Assembly (NCBI GenBank): GCA_025351645.1
Contig: JANXVN010000079.1
Location: forward strand, 1 to 50,143
Reading direction: 5' to 3'
DNA from: Ferruginibacter sp.
Lineage (GTDB): Bacteria; Bacteroidota; Bacteroidia; Chitinophagales; Chitinophagaceae
Length of the DNA stretch: 50,143 nucleotides
Shown here: piece by piece, positions 31,873 to 40,993 of the stretch
Layout: every line of letters starts with the position of its first letter
Numbering within the stretch: the first letter of the stretch is position 1
Translations under genes and position numbers: made by a program
Notes under the pieces: generated by a model
What the model saw: only the letters and a program-made list of their open reading frames with translations
Database searches by the model: none
What the model was told of the DNA's origin: nothing

Positions 31873-33327
31873 ATGAAAAAGTACATTTTTTACGTGGCAG
31901 CTTTCGCTACAATCAGTATCTCAGCTTGTCGCAAGATAGAATCAGATGGAGAGATAATATATGTGCCAGAAACGGGTGGTGGCACTGGCACAGCTAAAAT
32001 AGTTACACTAACTAACCATGTTACAAAGGATACAATTTTAAGGGCCATTGATAATAATATTTTATCTGGCTTAGTATATGTAGATGCTGGCGTTACTTTA
32101 ACAGTAGAAAAAGGCGCAACTGTAAAAGGTGCCTATGCAGGAACAAACACAGCTGCATTAATTATAAAACGCGGCGCTAAATTAATGGCTGTAGGCACAC
32201 AGGAATCACCTATCATTTTTACCTCCGCTTCTCCTACACCAACATCTGGCGATTGGGCTGGTATTGAACTTTTAGGCAAGGCAGCTATTAATAGCAGCAA
32301 TGGTGGCAAGCCTGGTTTATATATTCCCGAAGGTGGTTTTAACAACAGTGCCGGCGACGGGCTTGCAGGCTCTGGCGATGCGTTGGTGCCTACACCTGTA
32401 AACGACGATAACTCTGGTACTTTGCAATATGTGCGCATAGAATATGCGGGCTATGCATTTTTGCCTAACCAGGAAATTAATGCGCTAACTATGGCTTGCG
32501 TAGGCAGCGGAACTACAATTAACCACATACAAGTTTCTTATGCAAAAGATGATGCGTACGAATGGTTTGGCGGTACAGTAAATTGTAAATACCTGATAGC
32601 TTATAAAACACAGGATGATGATTTTGACACAGATAATGGTTATAGTGGCAGCGTTCAGTTTGGTTTAATAGTAAGGGATTCCGCTATTGCAGATGTATCA
32701 AAGTCTGAAAGTTTTGAAAGCGATAATGATGGTGACGGTAGCGCATTGCTTCCACAGACAAAAGCTGTTTTTTGTAACGTTTCTTCTTTTGGGCCTTTAG
32801 CTACCCCTAATAATATTGGCAACAGCAACTACCTTGGTGCTGCCGTGCAAATAAGGAGAAACTCTTCATTGTCTATTTTTAACTCAGCCTTCATTGGATG
32901 GAGCACAGGTATTTTAATTGATGCTACAAAAGGCACCCATACTGATTTAAATATCACTACTGGTACTTTACAGTTAAGCGGCATTTTATTAATTAGTTGT
33001 AAAACACCATTTACCTACACAGAAGCTGGTGCATCAACTACTACCCAGGCTAAAATGGCCGAATGGTTTACAAGCAATGGTAAAAATAAAATCATCACGC
33101 AAACCACGGAACAAAATACCTACACAAGGCCTTTCGATTACAAATCGCCAGATTGGCTTCCATTCGGTAATTCGGCTGTGGTTATTGGTACAGTGGCTAC
33201 TCCTAATACTTATTTTGATGATCCAATTTTAAAGGCTCGCCCCTTTATTAGCAAGGTAGATTTCATCGGTGGCATTGCACCATCTGGCGAAAATGCAAGC
33301 TGGTACAAGGGCTGGACGAAGTTTTAG
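31873..33327 (+). CDS. Surface lipoprotein with beta-solenoid-like repeats, partner of TonB-dependent receptor
   Basis: 484 residues. Lipoprotein signal MKKYIFYVAAFATISISAC, lipidated Cys at about residue 19. The mature part has stacked beta-strand units typical of a right-handed beta-helix: GVTLTVEKGATVKGAYAG, ALIIKRGAKLMAVGTQESP, SGDWAGIELLGKA, GTLQYVRIEYAG, TTINHIQVSYAKDDAYEWFGG, and an acidic DDDFDTDNGYSG segment that could bind divalent cations. I recognise the family as one commonly encoded next to TonB-dependent receptors in Bacteroidota; its biochemical role is not known to me. Co-transcribed with receptor 1 (52-base gap) and followed by a strong terminator. Confidence 0.8.
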   Translation: MKKYIFYVAAFATISISACRKIESDGEIIYVPETGGGTGTAKIVTLTNHVTKDTILRAIDNNILSGLVYVDAGVTLTVEKGATVKGAYAGTNTAALIIKRGAKLMAVGTQESPIIFTSASPTPTSGDWAGIELLGKAAINSSNGGKPGLYIPEGGFNNSAGDGLAGSGDALVPTPVNDDNSGTLQYVRIEYAGYAFLPNQEINALTMACVGSGTTINHIQVSYAKDDAYEWFGGTVNCKYLIAYKTQDDDFDTDNGYSGSVQFGLIVRDSAIADVSKSESFESDNDGDGSALLPQTKAVFCNVSSFGPLATPNNIGNSNYLGAAVQIRRNSSLSIFNSAFIGWSTGILIDATKGTHTDLNITTGTLQLSGILLISCKTPFTYTEAGASTTTQAKMAEWFTSNGKNKIITQTTEQNTYTRPFDYKSPDWLPFGNSAVVIGTVATPNTYFDDPILKARPFISKVDFIGGIAPSGENASWYKGWTKF

Positions 33328-33354
33328 CATTGCTAACTTTTTATACTATTTATT

Positions 33355-33387
33355 ACTCCGCTTCATAGTTTTATGAAGCGGAGTTTA
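33355..33387 (+). terminator. Strong terminator after the surface lipoprotein
   Basis: ACTCCGCTTCATA (33355-33367) pairs perfectly with TATGAAGCGGAGT (33372-33384) around GTTT; a short T-run follows. Confidence 0.9.
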
Positions 33388-33505
33388 TTGCTTCAATCCC
33401 CCAACTTCCCTATCAATTTATCTCTTTAAAAAATATTTTTTGTTACATAAGCTTTCTTTAAATCGTATTCATTTTCAACGCCTAAGAATATTGTTGCGCA
33501 ATTCC

Positions 33506-33566
33506 GTTAACGAACGGTTAACATATGGAAATAATTGCGTAACATTAAGGACACAATTTCTTAACA
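33506..33566 (+). promoter_or_regulatory. Phased 11-bp operator array upstream of TonB-dependent receptor 2
   Basis: GTTAAC at 33506 and 33517, GAAATA at 33528 (weak), GTAACA at 33539, GACACA at 33550 (weak), TTAACA at 33561. Relative to TTTG at 33580 these lie at -74, -63, -52, -41, -30 and -19, the same six positions as upstream of receptor 1, though the strongest sites are in different slots. The pair GTTAACGAACGGTTAACA (33506-33523) differs by one base from 28985-29002. Confidence 0.75.
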
Positions 33567-33575
33567 CTGGCAGGT

Positions 33576-33598
33576 TTTCTTTGCAGAAATTCTACAGT
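33576..33598 (+). promoter_or_regulatory. -7 box and short leader of TonB-dependent receptor 2
   Basis: TTTCTTTG (33576-33583) is a weak -7 box. TCTTTGCAGAAATT is identical to the same position upstream of receptor 1, and TTTG-to-ATG spacing is 19 in both. Confidence 0.65.
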
Positions 33599-36500
33599 AT
33601 GAACAAAACGTTAACAAAATTGCTTTCTATAGTATTGCTTTTTGTATCAATCAACAGCTTTGCACAAGAAACAAATTCTTCTTTGAGCGGCAATGTAACA
33701 GATGATAAAGGGGCAGTAGTACCAGGGGCAACCGTGCAGTTGTTGCATGTGCCAACAGGCGCTATCAGCAAAACACAAACAAACAAAAAAGGTATCTATA
33801 ATATGACCAACCTAAAGCCAGGCGGTCCATATACAGTCACAGTTACTTTCGTTGGTTTTAAAGAAGAAAAGGCAGACGATTTAAACCTTTCATTGGGCAA
33901 TAATCCCGATCTGAACGTTGCGCTAAAATTAAACACCACCAGCCTTGAAGCAGTAGTTATAACTGGTGGCAGAAAGGCAAACCCAAATGGCGGCTTAAGT
34001 GTAGGTAGGGCACAAATGAATGTGTTGCCAACGCTTGGCAGAAGCTTGAGCGATTTTACAAGGTTGACTCCGCAGAGCAATAACAACTCTTTTGCCGGAA
34101 GCAACTTTCGTTATAATAATATCACTTTGGATGGTGCTGTAAACAATGATGCCATCGGCTTTAGCAATAGCTTTGGCGGTGTTAGTGGCGGTGGCCAATC
34201 TGGCACTGCTGGTAGCGGCACACGTACCAACCCCTATAGCATAGACGTTATACAGGAAGTACAAGTGCAGTTGGCGCCTTACGATGTTAAGCTGGGTAAT
34301 TTTACCGGCGGCAGCGTAAATGCAGTTACTAAAAGCGGTACTAACACAGTGCATGGTTCTTTATATGGTTTTGGAAGAAACCAGACATTGATTGGCAAAA
34401 GCCCTGATGCAAGCCATTCAAAAATTGGTAGCGATTTTTACGATTACCAATACGGTGGAACCATTAGCGGCCCAATCATTAAAAATAAATTATTTTTTAT
34501 TGCTAACGCAGAAGTTACCCGCAGGCAAGAACCTACTTTTTATAACGCAGGCGATGCAGGGGCAGCAATTAGTGTAGCACAGGCACAAGATATCTCGGCT
34601 AAATTTGCAGCTGCCGGATTTGATGCAGGTGGTTATAGCCAGGCAAAAGTTTTTACCAAAAGCAACAAGTTTTTTGGTAGGCTAGATTATAACATCAACG
34701 CAAACAATACCCTTACTGTAAGAGGTATTTATACAAAAGGCTGGGGTAATAATATCGAACGTACGCCTTACATCTTTCAGTTTGGCAGCACCGATTTTAC
34801 GCAGTACAGTAAAAATATAAATGTGGTTGCAGAGCTTAAAAGTAAAATAAGCGCTAACACTAATAACCAGCTAATAGTAAGTTATGTAAACGTGCATGAT
34901 TACCGTACAACGCCCAGCAGCACTATTAGCCCTTATGCAGATATCACAAACGGTACAAGCAACGTTTGGTTAGGCACCTGGAGAGAAGCATCGATATACG
35001 ACCAGAAACAAAAGACGATAGAAATTACTGATAATGTTACCGTAACTAAAGGCATACACAAATTTACTTTTGGTACGCACAACGAATTTTACCAGTTTAA
35101 TTATGGTTTTGTAAATAGCTGGAACGGCCGCTGGCAGTATAATAGCATCAGCGCTTTTGATGCTGATAAACCAGCTCGTATCCGTAGCGCTTACGCAACT
35201 GACCCTGCTAAAAATGAATACGATCAATTAAAGAATAATGTACCGGGCAGTGGCTTTAATGTAGGCTTATTAAGTGCTTATGCAGAAGATGAAATTTCAT
35301 TGGCGAAGAACTTTAAATTAACGCCGGGCCTAAGGGTAGATTACTCTTATGTAGGTTCTCAACCAGAAACAGATAGTGCATTAAACAACGTTCCTGATAA
35401 TGTAAATACTACTAACCCTACTTATACGCACACGCCTTTTTCTCAGTTTAACAACAAGTGGTTTGGCAATGCAGCTATATCGCCAAGGCTTGGTTTTAAC
35501 TGGGATGTTAAAGGCAATAAAACGTTGGTTGTAAGAGGCGGAACGGGTATCTTTACCGGCAGGATACCTTTTGCATGGTTAGGCTACGCATATACATTAA
35601 GCGGTAATAACTTTAAAAATATCGATATTAAAAATGCAGCATTACCAGGCGGTTCTTTTGGTGGTGTTGCTACCGGAAACGGTGTGTTGCCTTTAACTTC
35701 ACCACAAAATTTGGTTACAACAGTTGGTGCCATTTCACCAGGCGCAGTTAAAACCAGGGAAGTTGATTTGGTAGATAATAACTTTAAGCTACCAGCAGTA
35801 TGGCGCTCTAGCATAGCGATAGATGTTAAGTTTGGCAAAGGATATAAATTTACTGCCGAAGGCATGTACACAAAAACAATACATGATGTAGAATTTCAGC
35901 AGATAAATAAAAAAGACCAGACACAATATTACACCACAGGCCCAACAGAAACACCTGTCTATACGCCAAGTGCTAGCAATAGCAGCCAGTACAGCAACAT
36001 CTTTTTGTTAAGCAATACCAGCCAGGGGTACCGTTATAACCTTACTGCGCAGTTATCAAAATTTGCTAATAACATAAACATTGGCAACAATAAAACTTTT
36101 AACTACAATTGGTCAGCTGCTTACACTTATGGGCATTCAAAAGACCTTGCAAATGGTATCCGCAACTCTATGCAGAGCAACTGGGATTATAACCCGGCCA
36201 TCTCTCCAAACAACCCGCAATTAGCTAATTCTAATTTCGATCTACGGAACCATATAGTAGCAACATTAGGTGGCGCAATTAACTGGAATGCAAAGAACAC
36301 AACATCGCTTAACTTCTTTTATTCGGGTTCATCAGGTAGCCCGTACAGCGTAATTTATGCAAGCGCGCCAGGCAACATCATCAACGGTAGTTCATCGTTG
36401 CCTTACATACCAACTGTTGCAGAATCTAATACTATGTTTTTAGATGCAGCCAACAGGGCGGCCTTTAATACATTTGTTGATAATGATGGCTACTTAAATA

Positions 36501-36877
36501 CACGCAGGGGCAAATATGCTGAACGTAATGGCTTGCGCACTCCATGGGTACACGACCTGGACGCAAAGATTATGCACGAGTTTAAATTAAGCAAGACAAA
36601 CTCATCGAAAACACTGCAGGTGAGCCTTGATATATTTAATGTACTAAACCTTCTAAACAGTGATTGGGGGCATATTAATTTTGTAAGCAACACTAATAAT
36701 TACACGGTAAACTTCTTACAATTTACAGCCGATGCAGCCGGTAAAAAAGCGGGCGACCCATCAACAGGTTATACGCCTACTTTCAAATTTTTACAGCCAA
36801 ACAACAATCAATACTATTCCGCTGATCCTATCAACTCTCGTTGGCAGGCACAGGTTGGCTTAAAATATAATTTTTAA
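33599..36877 (+). CDS. TonB-dependent/Oar-like outer-membrane receptor 2
   Basis: 1092 residues from ATG 33599. The open frame reaches back to 33440, but the extra 53 codons cover the operator and promoter and do not look like a signal peptide; from 33599 a normal one is seen (MNKTLTKLLSIVLLFVSINSFA, cleavage at about 22). A carboxypeptidase-regulatory-like domain (SLSGNVTDDKGAVVPGATV, about 28-118) is followed by a plug-like domain (about 125-260, including FRYNNITLDGAVNNDA and GGSVNAVTKSGTN) and a large barrel ending in QVGLKYNF with terminal Phe. The Oar-type length and the GNFTGGSVNAVTKSGTN motif separate it from SusC. It has its own operator and a terminator, so it is a single-gene unit in the same regulon as receptor 1. 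Confidence 0.92.
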   Translation: MNKTLTKLLSIVLLFVSINSFAQETNSSLSGNVTDDKGAVVPGATVQLLHVPTGAISKTQTNKKGIYNMTNLKPGGPYTVTVTFVGFKEEKADDLNLSLGNNPDLNVALKLNTTSLEAVVITGGRKANPNGGLSVGRAQMNVLPTLGRSLSDFTRLTPQSNNNSFAGSNFRYNNITLDGAVNNDAIGFSNSFGGVSGGGQSGTAGSGTRTNPYSIDVIQEVQVQLAPYDVKLGNFTGGSVNAVTKSGTNTVHGSLYGFGRNQTLIGKSPDASHSKIGSDFYDYQYGGTISGPIIKNKLFFIANAEVTRRQEPTFYNAGDAGAAISVAQAQDISAKFAAAGFDAGGYSQAKVFTKSNKFFGRLDYNINANNTLTVRGIYTKGWGNNIERTPYIFQFGSTDFTQYSKNINVVAELKSKISANTNNQLIVSYVNVHDYRTTPSSTISPYADITNGTSNVWLGTWREASIYDQKQKTIEITDNVTVTKGIHKFTFGTHNEFYQFNYGFVNSWNGRWQYNSISAFDADKPARIRSAYATDPAKNEYDQLKNNVPGSGFNVGLLSAYAEDEISLAKNFKLTPGLRVDYSYVGSQPETDSALNNVPDNVNTTNPTYTHTPFSQFNNKWFGNAAISPRLGFNWDVKGNKTLVVRGGTGIFTGRIPFAWLGYAYTLSGNNFKNIDIKNAALPGGSFGGVATGNGVLPLTSPQNLVTTVGAISPGAVKTREVDLVDNNFKLPAVWRSSIAIDVKFGKGYKFTAEGMYTKTIHDVEFQQINKKDQTQYYTTGPTETPVYTPSASNSSQYSNIFLLSNTSQGYRYNLTAQLSKFANNINIGNNKTFNYNWSAAYTYGHSKDLANGIRNSMQSNWDYNPAISPNNPQLANSNFDLRNHIVATLGGAINWNAKNTTSLNFFYSGSSGSPYSVIYASAPGNIINGSSSLPYIPTVAESNTMFLDAANRAAFNTFVDNDGYLNTRRGKYAERNGLRTPWVHDLDAKIMHEFKLSKTNSSKTLQVSLDIFNVLNLLNSDWGHINFVSNTNNYTVNFLQFTADAAGKKAGDPSTGYTPTFKFLQPNNNQYYSADPINSRWQAQVGLKYNF

Positions 36878-36928
36878 AAGATGGTTATTCTTAAATAAAC
36901 GAATAGGCTTTCTTAGGAATTTACATGT

Positions 36929-36960
36929 ACCACCCGATATTTTATCGGGTGGTTTTTTTT
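36929..36960 (+). terminator. Terminator after receptor 2
   Basis: ACCACCCGATA (36929-36939) pairs perfectly with TATCGGGTGGT (36943-36953), followed by eight T. Confidence 0.95.
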
Positions 36961-37086
36961 AGCCGGGAAGTCGGGAAAGCGTTTTAATTTTGTAAAATTT
37001 AAAGATGATTATGTGAAAGATATTTAATGATTAAAATAGGCCGGCTGTTTTTACCGTCTTTCCGTCTTTCCGGCAAATGTCTTTAC

Positions 37087-37094
37087 TATCTTTG
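37087..37094 (+). promoter_or_regulatory. -7 box four bases before the ATG of the small lipoprotein gene
   Basis: TATCTTTG is an exact TAnnTTTG; CCCC and then ATG (37099) follow. Transcription would start at or within a few bases of the ATG, so the mRNA is probably leaderless. Confidence 0.65.
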
Positions 37095-37098
37095 CCCC

Positions 37099-37521
37099 AT
37101 GAAAATAGTACTATTCATTGCAACCATTATTATTGTTTTATCAGCTTGTAACCTGCCTAACAAAAAAATAAAAGAGCGCATAAACGGAGCAGATAGTGTG
37201 GCAATCAATTATTTTAAAGGAGATGGCACCATGGATTCCGTTGTAAAAGTAAAAATTGTAAAAGATAAAAAAACGCTAGATGAACTCACAGCTCTCATCA
37301 GTGCATCATCCGTAAAGCCAGGTACTACATGTGGGTATGATGGCTCGCTTCATTTTTTTAAAAACAATGTGGTTTTGCAAGATGTAGATTTCAGGATGAA
37401 CGATGCAGCCTGTATGTTTTTTACGTTCAAGCAAGAAGGTAAGCCGGAGGCAACGGTATTATCGCCGGAGGCAAAAAAACTACTGAAAGAAGTTATGAGC
37501 TATAAGGTTAGTTATAAGTGA
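37099..37521 (+). CDS. Small putative lipoprotein
   Basis: 140 residues from ATG 37099 (the frame is open from 37027, but the promoter box sits between). Lipoprotein signal MKIVLFIATIIIVLSAC with lipidated Cys at 17. The mature part is a compact domain of about 120 residues with VKVKIVKDKKTLDELTALISAS, a GYDGSLHFFKNNVVLQDVDFRM stretch with a Cys just before it, and a late Cys (DAACMFF). I do not recognise a named family; short Bacteroidota lipoproteins of this design are common. It stands alone. Confidence 0.75.
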   Translation: MKIVLFIATIIIVLSACNLPNKKIKERINGADSVAINYFKGDGTMDSVVKVKIVKDKKTLDELTALISASSVKPGTTCGYDGSLHFFKNNVVLQDVDFRMNDAACMFFTFKQEGKPEATVLSPEAKKLLKEVMSYKVSYK

Positions 37522-37590
37522 TGAGTTTTTTAATTTTGCTACACCCTTGCAATAAAGATAGTATGATTTATAATTGGGTTTGGCATAGAA

Positions 37591-37633
37591 ACTTATAACT
37601 CCTAACTTATAACTAGACTTATAACTCATAACT
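37591..37633. repeat. AT-rich tandem repeat
   Basis: ACTTATAACT occurs at 37591, 37605 and 37616 with CATAACT at 37627, separated by 2-4 variable bases. It lies between two convergent genes. Confidence 0.7.
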
Positions 37634-37644
37634 AGGACGAAGGC

Positions 37645-38703
37645 CTACACCCATCGGGCTATAAAAAAATCGGTCATCGGCAGGCTTTTTGCCGATGTTT
37701 TGCTTATTTTCTTTTCACTTGCTATTGATAAAACAAGGTCAATTATTTTTTCTGTTTCATCAGGAAATTTAATGTGAAGGGCGTCTTTTTCATTGAGCCA
37801 ATTCTCCACTTTGTGCAGGTGTTTCCTTTTGAGGTTCTTTATAACAGGCACGCCTAAATCCTGCGCTGCCGCTGCGTTGCAGTGCTGCTCGTATTGATTT
37901 TTCATAGGGACTACCAACAACTTTTTGCCCATCTGCAACGCCTCGGCAGGTGTTTCAAAACCAGCGCCACAAAGTATGCCTTCGCAGGTAGTAAAGCTTT
38001 CTGTAAACTCAGCGGTGCTTACTGGCCTTATCCAGCAATTGCCTATCGTATAATTCTTATCGGTATGCTTACTAAATATCTGCCATTTTATTTTCTTAAA
38101 AGAAGATAAAAAAGATATCAGTTTTTTATCTGAGTAAGCAGGCAGGTAAACAGTGTAATGCCCACGGTTTTTTATATCGGCATTGCGTATCTCTTTTTTA
38201 ATTACGGGGGTAAAAATATTTTCTCCATATTTTTTAAAATGAAAGCCTACGCCAATTTTGCAAGGGGCATAATATTTAAGTATCATGGCAGCAATTAGCT
38301 CTGTCTTAACAGGCTTTGGCGAATCTTTATGGGATACGCCAAACTGGTGGCTCATGCCGATGCAGGGGACATTTTTTATTTTGCAGGCCCAGGCGCTTAT
38401 AGGTTCAAAATCATTTATTATTAAATCATACTCTTCTACAGGCAAGGCTTTTATTTCTGCCAAAAACTTTTTGCTTTGTAGCTGCTTAAAAGTTTTGTAC
38501 AAGTCCACCCCGCCTTTTTTACCAAATATGAAGCTCAATCCTTTTAGCTTATATTTTATAACATGGTTTAGGCCTACATCTGCTTGCGTGCCGCTTAATA
38601 AAATATCCAGTTCGCATTTCTTTTCTAAAAATGGGATAATTTCATTTGCCCTGCTTACATGCCCGTTTCCTGTTCCTTGTATAGCGTATAATACTTTCAT
38701 CAT
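37645..38703 (-). CDS. Glycosyltransferase (GT-B fold, MurG/MGDG-synthase like)
   Basis: 352 residues. The N-terminal glycine loop MKVLYAIQGTGNGHVSRANEI matches GT-B enzymes that use nucleotide sugars; the C-terminal half has the donor-site pattern CEGILCGAGFETPAEALQMGKKLLVVPMKNQYEQHCNA, similar to MurG and diacylglycerol glucosyltransferases. No membrane helix is evident; such enzymes are peripheral on the inner membrane. It lies 7 bases downstream of an LpxH-like phosphoesterase, so an envelope glycolipid or lipid A related role is likely (inference). Its acceptor and donor are unknown. Confidence 0.85.
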   Translation of the reverse strand: MMKVLYAIQGTGNGHVSRANEIIPFLEKKCELDILLSGTQADVGLNHVIKYKLKGLSFIFGKKGGVDLYKTFKQLQSKKFLAEIKALPVEEYDLIINDFEPISAWACKIKNVPCIGMSHQFGVSHKDSPKPVKTELIAAMILKYYAPCKIGVGFHFKKYGENIFTPVIKKEIRNADIKNRGHYTVYLPAYSDKKLISFLSSFKKIKWQIFSKHTDKNYTIGNCWIRPVSTAEFTESFTTCEGILCGAGFETPAEALQMGKKLLVVPMKNQYEQHCNAAAAQDLGVPVIKNLKRKHLHKVENWLNEKDALHIKFPDETEKIIDLVLSIASEKKISKTSAKSLPMTDFFIARWV

Positions 38704-38710
38704 AAAAATT

Positions 38711-39562
38711 TTAAGAAGCTTTTACAAAATCTTCCATCATTATTTTAAATAGTTCGGCGGTGCGCAGGTAGGCAGCTTCATCAGCATAAAAATTTTCGTT
38801 CATCTCCAGCACTACTTTATCTTGCTGGTAATAATAAATGCTCCAGTCGTTATTAGCGTATTCCAGGGCAGTCAGGTTTTCTATCCAATCGCCGCTGTTT
38901 AAGTAGTTAACCGAGCCTTTGCTGTTGGCAATTTGCCTGTTGGCGGGCTGGTGTATATGGCCGCATAAAACATAATCGTACCCTTTTTCTATAGCAATGC
39001 CAGCGGCGGTTTCCTCAAAATTATTGATGTGTTTTACCGCTCCTTTTACAGAGTTTTTAATTTTTTTCGATAAAGAAATCTTGCCTTTTCCAAATTTTTT
39101 GCTGATATAGTTGATGAAAGCATTTATGTAGATGAGTGTATCGTAACCAACCGCACCAAGCTTAGCGAGCCATCGGCTATGTTTCATTATAACATCAAAA
39201 ACATCGCCATGGAATATCCAACTTTTTTTGTTATTAGCATGGTGAATCACCAGCTTGTTTACAATATGAAAATCGCCTATTGAAAAATGCTCAAACCTGC
39301 GCAGCATCTCATCGTGGTTACCGGTAACATAATATACTTTTATGCCACGGCTAAGCATGCTGGTAATTTGTTTAATAACTTGCATATGGCCAGCTGGCCA
39401 GTACTTTTTACTGAATTGCCAAATGTCTATAATATCTCCGTTAAGAATAAGTATGGTAGGGTCTATAGTAGTAAGGTAACGGCTTAGCTCGTTGCTACGG
39501 CAACCGTAGGTTCCAAGGTGTACGTCGGATATAACAGCCACATCAAGTTTTCTTTTTTCCAA
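38711..39562 (-). CDS. LpxH-like metallophosphoesterase (UDP-2,3-diacylglucosamine diphosphatase family)
   Basis: Calcineurin-type phosphoesterase with the full metal-binding set: ISDVHLG (Asp13, His15), NGDIIDIWQF (Asp43), GNHDEM (Asn82, His83), FHGDVFD and CGHIHQP. The family includes LpxH, which cleaves UDP-diacylglucosamine in lipid A synthesis, and related envelope enzymes. The open frame reaches GTG 39592, but the bases after it (GAACTTTG on the minus strand) look like a -7 box, and homologues begin MEKRK..VVISDVHLG, so TTG 39562 is the better start (about 283 residues). A glycosyltransferase follows directly. Confidence 0.88.
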   Translation of the reverse strand: MEKRKLDVAVISDVHLGTYGCRSNELSRYLTTIDPTILILNGDIIDIWQFSKKYWPAGHMQVIKQITSMLSRGIKVYYVTGNHDEMLRRFEHFSIGDFHIVNKLVIHHANNKKSWIFHGDVFDVIMKHSRWLAKLGAVGYDTLIYINAFINYISKKFGKGKISLSKKIKNSVKGAVKHINNFEETAAGIAIEKGYDYVLCGHIHQPANRQIANSKGSVNYLNSGDWIENLTALEYANNDWSIYYYQQDKVVLEMNENFYADEAAYLRTAELFKIMMEDFVKAS

Positions 39563-39844
39563 CAGATATAGTTTGATACAAAGTTCTATCACTTATGTGT
39601 AGAAATTGTAAACAGAAGGTTATCAAAACATAAAGAAGTTTTGGGTTTTTGGTTTTTAGTTTTTTTTTCGTTTTGCAGTGCATTCCGATGGAGAGAATAT
39701 AGCTGGATTAATGGGGAGGGGACGAGCTCTCAATTTGAATGCTAAATGGGTGGTTAAATTATGTAGCAAACCAAATGAATTTTTAATTCTTAATTTTTAA
39801 TGGCTAATTAACAGTATAACCTTTAAAACAGGATACTCTCCAGA

Positions 39845-40900
39845 TCAACCCTGGTCTTTTTTACTCTGCAAAGTAAACCCAAATGTGGTGCCCACATCTA
39901 ACGTGCTGCGTACGTGTATTGCTTGCTGGTGCGCTTCAATAATGTGTTTGCATATGGCTAGTCCAAGCCCGCTGCCACCCACTTTACGGCTACGTGCAAG
40001 GTCAGTGCGGTAAAATCTTTCAAAAACCCTGCTTAGGTGCTCTTCGCCAATGCCGATGCCATCATCGCTAATTTCTATCAATATCCTTTTGCCATCTATT
40101 TTGTAAGCGCTAGCTTCGATGATGCCATTTTGCTTGCCATATTTAATGGCATTTTCTACCAGGTTTATAATTACCTGGCGCATTTTTTCTTTATCTGCAT
40201 AAACAGTCAAAGGCACTTCGCAGCCTTTTTTTATGATCATCTTTATTTGTTTTTCCTCAGCCTTTATCAGCAACGATTCGTACACATCTTTTACCAGTTC
40301 CTGTATTACAAAATTCTCTTTGTACAACTGCTGTTCGCCACGCTCCAGCTTTGAAATTTCATCAAGGTCATCTACCAGGTTCACCAGGCGGTCTACGTTC
40401 CTGGAGGTGCTGCCAAGAAATTTCCTGTTTACATCAGGGTTTTCTAAAGCTCCGTTTATTAAGGTATCAACATAGCCTTGTATGGCAAATATGGGCGTCT
40501 TTAATTCATGCGATAAATTCTGTAAAAACTCTTTCCTATAAGCTTCGTTCTGTTTTAGCAATTCAATTTCAGCCTTCCGTTGTTCTGCCCATGCTTCTAC
40601 ATCCTGCCGTACTTCATCTATGCTTTTTTGGGGTAGTATATTCTTGTAATAAAACTCTTCTCTTTTGCTTGCTTTGGTTTGATAAATAAGCTTGTAGATG
40701 AGCTTTATTTTTCGGTAAACAAAACGCTGTACCATAAATAATATCAACCCATAACTAGCTGTAAAAATTATCACCAGGCTAATTACAGCCGACCACCAGA
40801 TTGGCTCAAAAAAGTAAATGGTTGCGCTAATGGGCATCGCAATTATTGCTGCGGTAATACCTGAAAGCTGCTGAGGCGATAAATTTTTTGTAGAAAACAT
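39845..40900 (-). CDS. PhoR-like sensor histidine kinase
   Basis: 351 residues: two membrane helices at about 13-31 and 36-57 joined by a loop of a few residues, a coiled linker (70-125) without HAMP or PAS, DHp domain with phospho-acceptor His131 in LSHELKTPIFAIQGYVDTLI, and a CA domain with the N box INLVENAIKYG, G1 ISDDGIGIGEEHLSRVFERFYRT and G2 GGSGLGLAICKH. The DHp text ELKTP..A.QGYVDTL..GALE is that of PhoR-type kinases. With almost no periplasmic part it cannot bind a ligand outside and probably senses via a partner, as PhoR does with PstSCAB/PhoU. It is in the same orientation as a PhoB-like regulator, with one gene between. Confidence 0.9.
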   Translation of the reverse strand: MFSTKNLSPQQLSGITAAIIAMPISATIYFFEPIWWSAVISLVIIFTASYGLILFMVQRFVYRKIKLIYKLIYQTKASKREEFYYKNILPQKSIDEVRQDVEAWAEQRKAEIELLKQNEAYRKEFLQNLSHELKTPIFAIQGYVDTLINGALENPDVNRKFLGSTSRNVDRLVNLVDDLDEISKLERGEQQLYKENFVIQELVKDVYESLLIKAEEKQIKMIIKKGCEVPLTVYADKEKMRQVIINLVENAIKYGKQNGIIEASAYKIDGKRILIEISDDGIGIGEEHLSRVFERFYRTDLARSRKVGGSGLGLAICKHIIEAHQQAIHVRSTLDVGTTFGFTLQSKKDQG

Positions 40901-40993
40901 TTAGGGGTGTGGTTTTAAATTTGGTTTGATGATTTGAATTTTTAATTGATCATCTTATAAATAATTATTGAAAGCCGATTGTTTTTAAAACAG

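Noticed and set aside
31873..33327. SusD partner of the TonB-dependent receptor
   Set aside because: No TPR-like helical repeats; the sequence is strand-rich and beta-helix-like, so it is not SusD.
33440..33598. Long N-terminal extension of TonB-dependent receptor 2
   Set aside because: It would translate through the operator array and -7 box, and a normal signal peptide begins at 33599.
37591..37633. CRISPR-like array
   Set aside because: Units are only about 10 bases with 2-4 base spacers; it is a simple tandem repeat.
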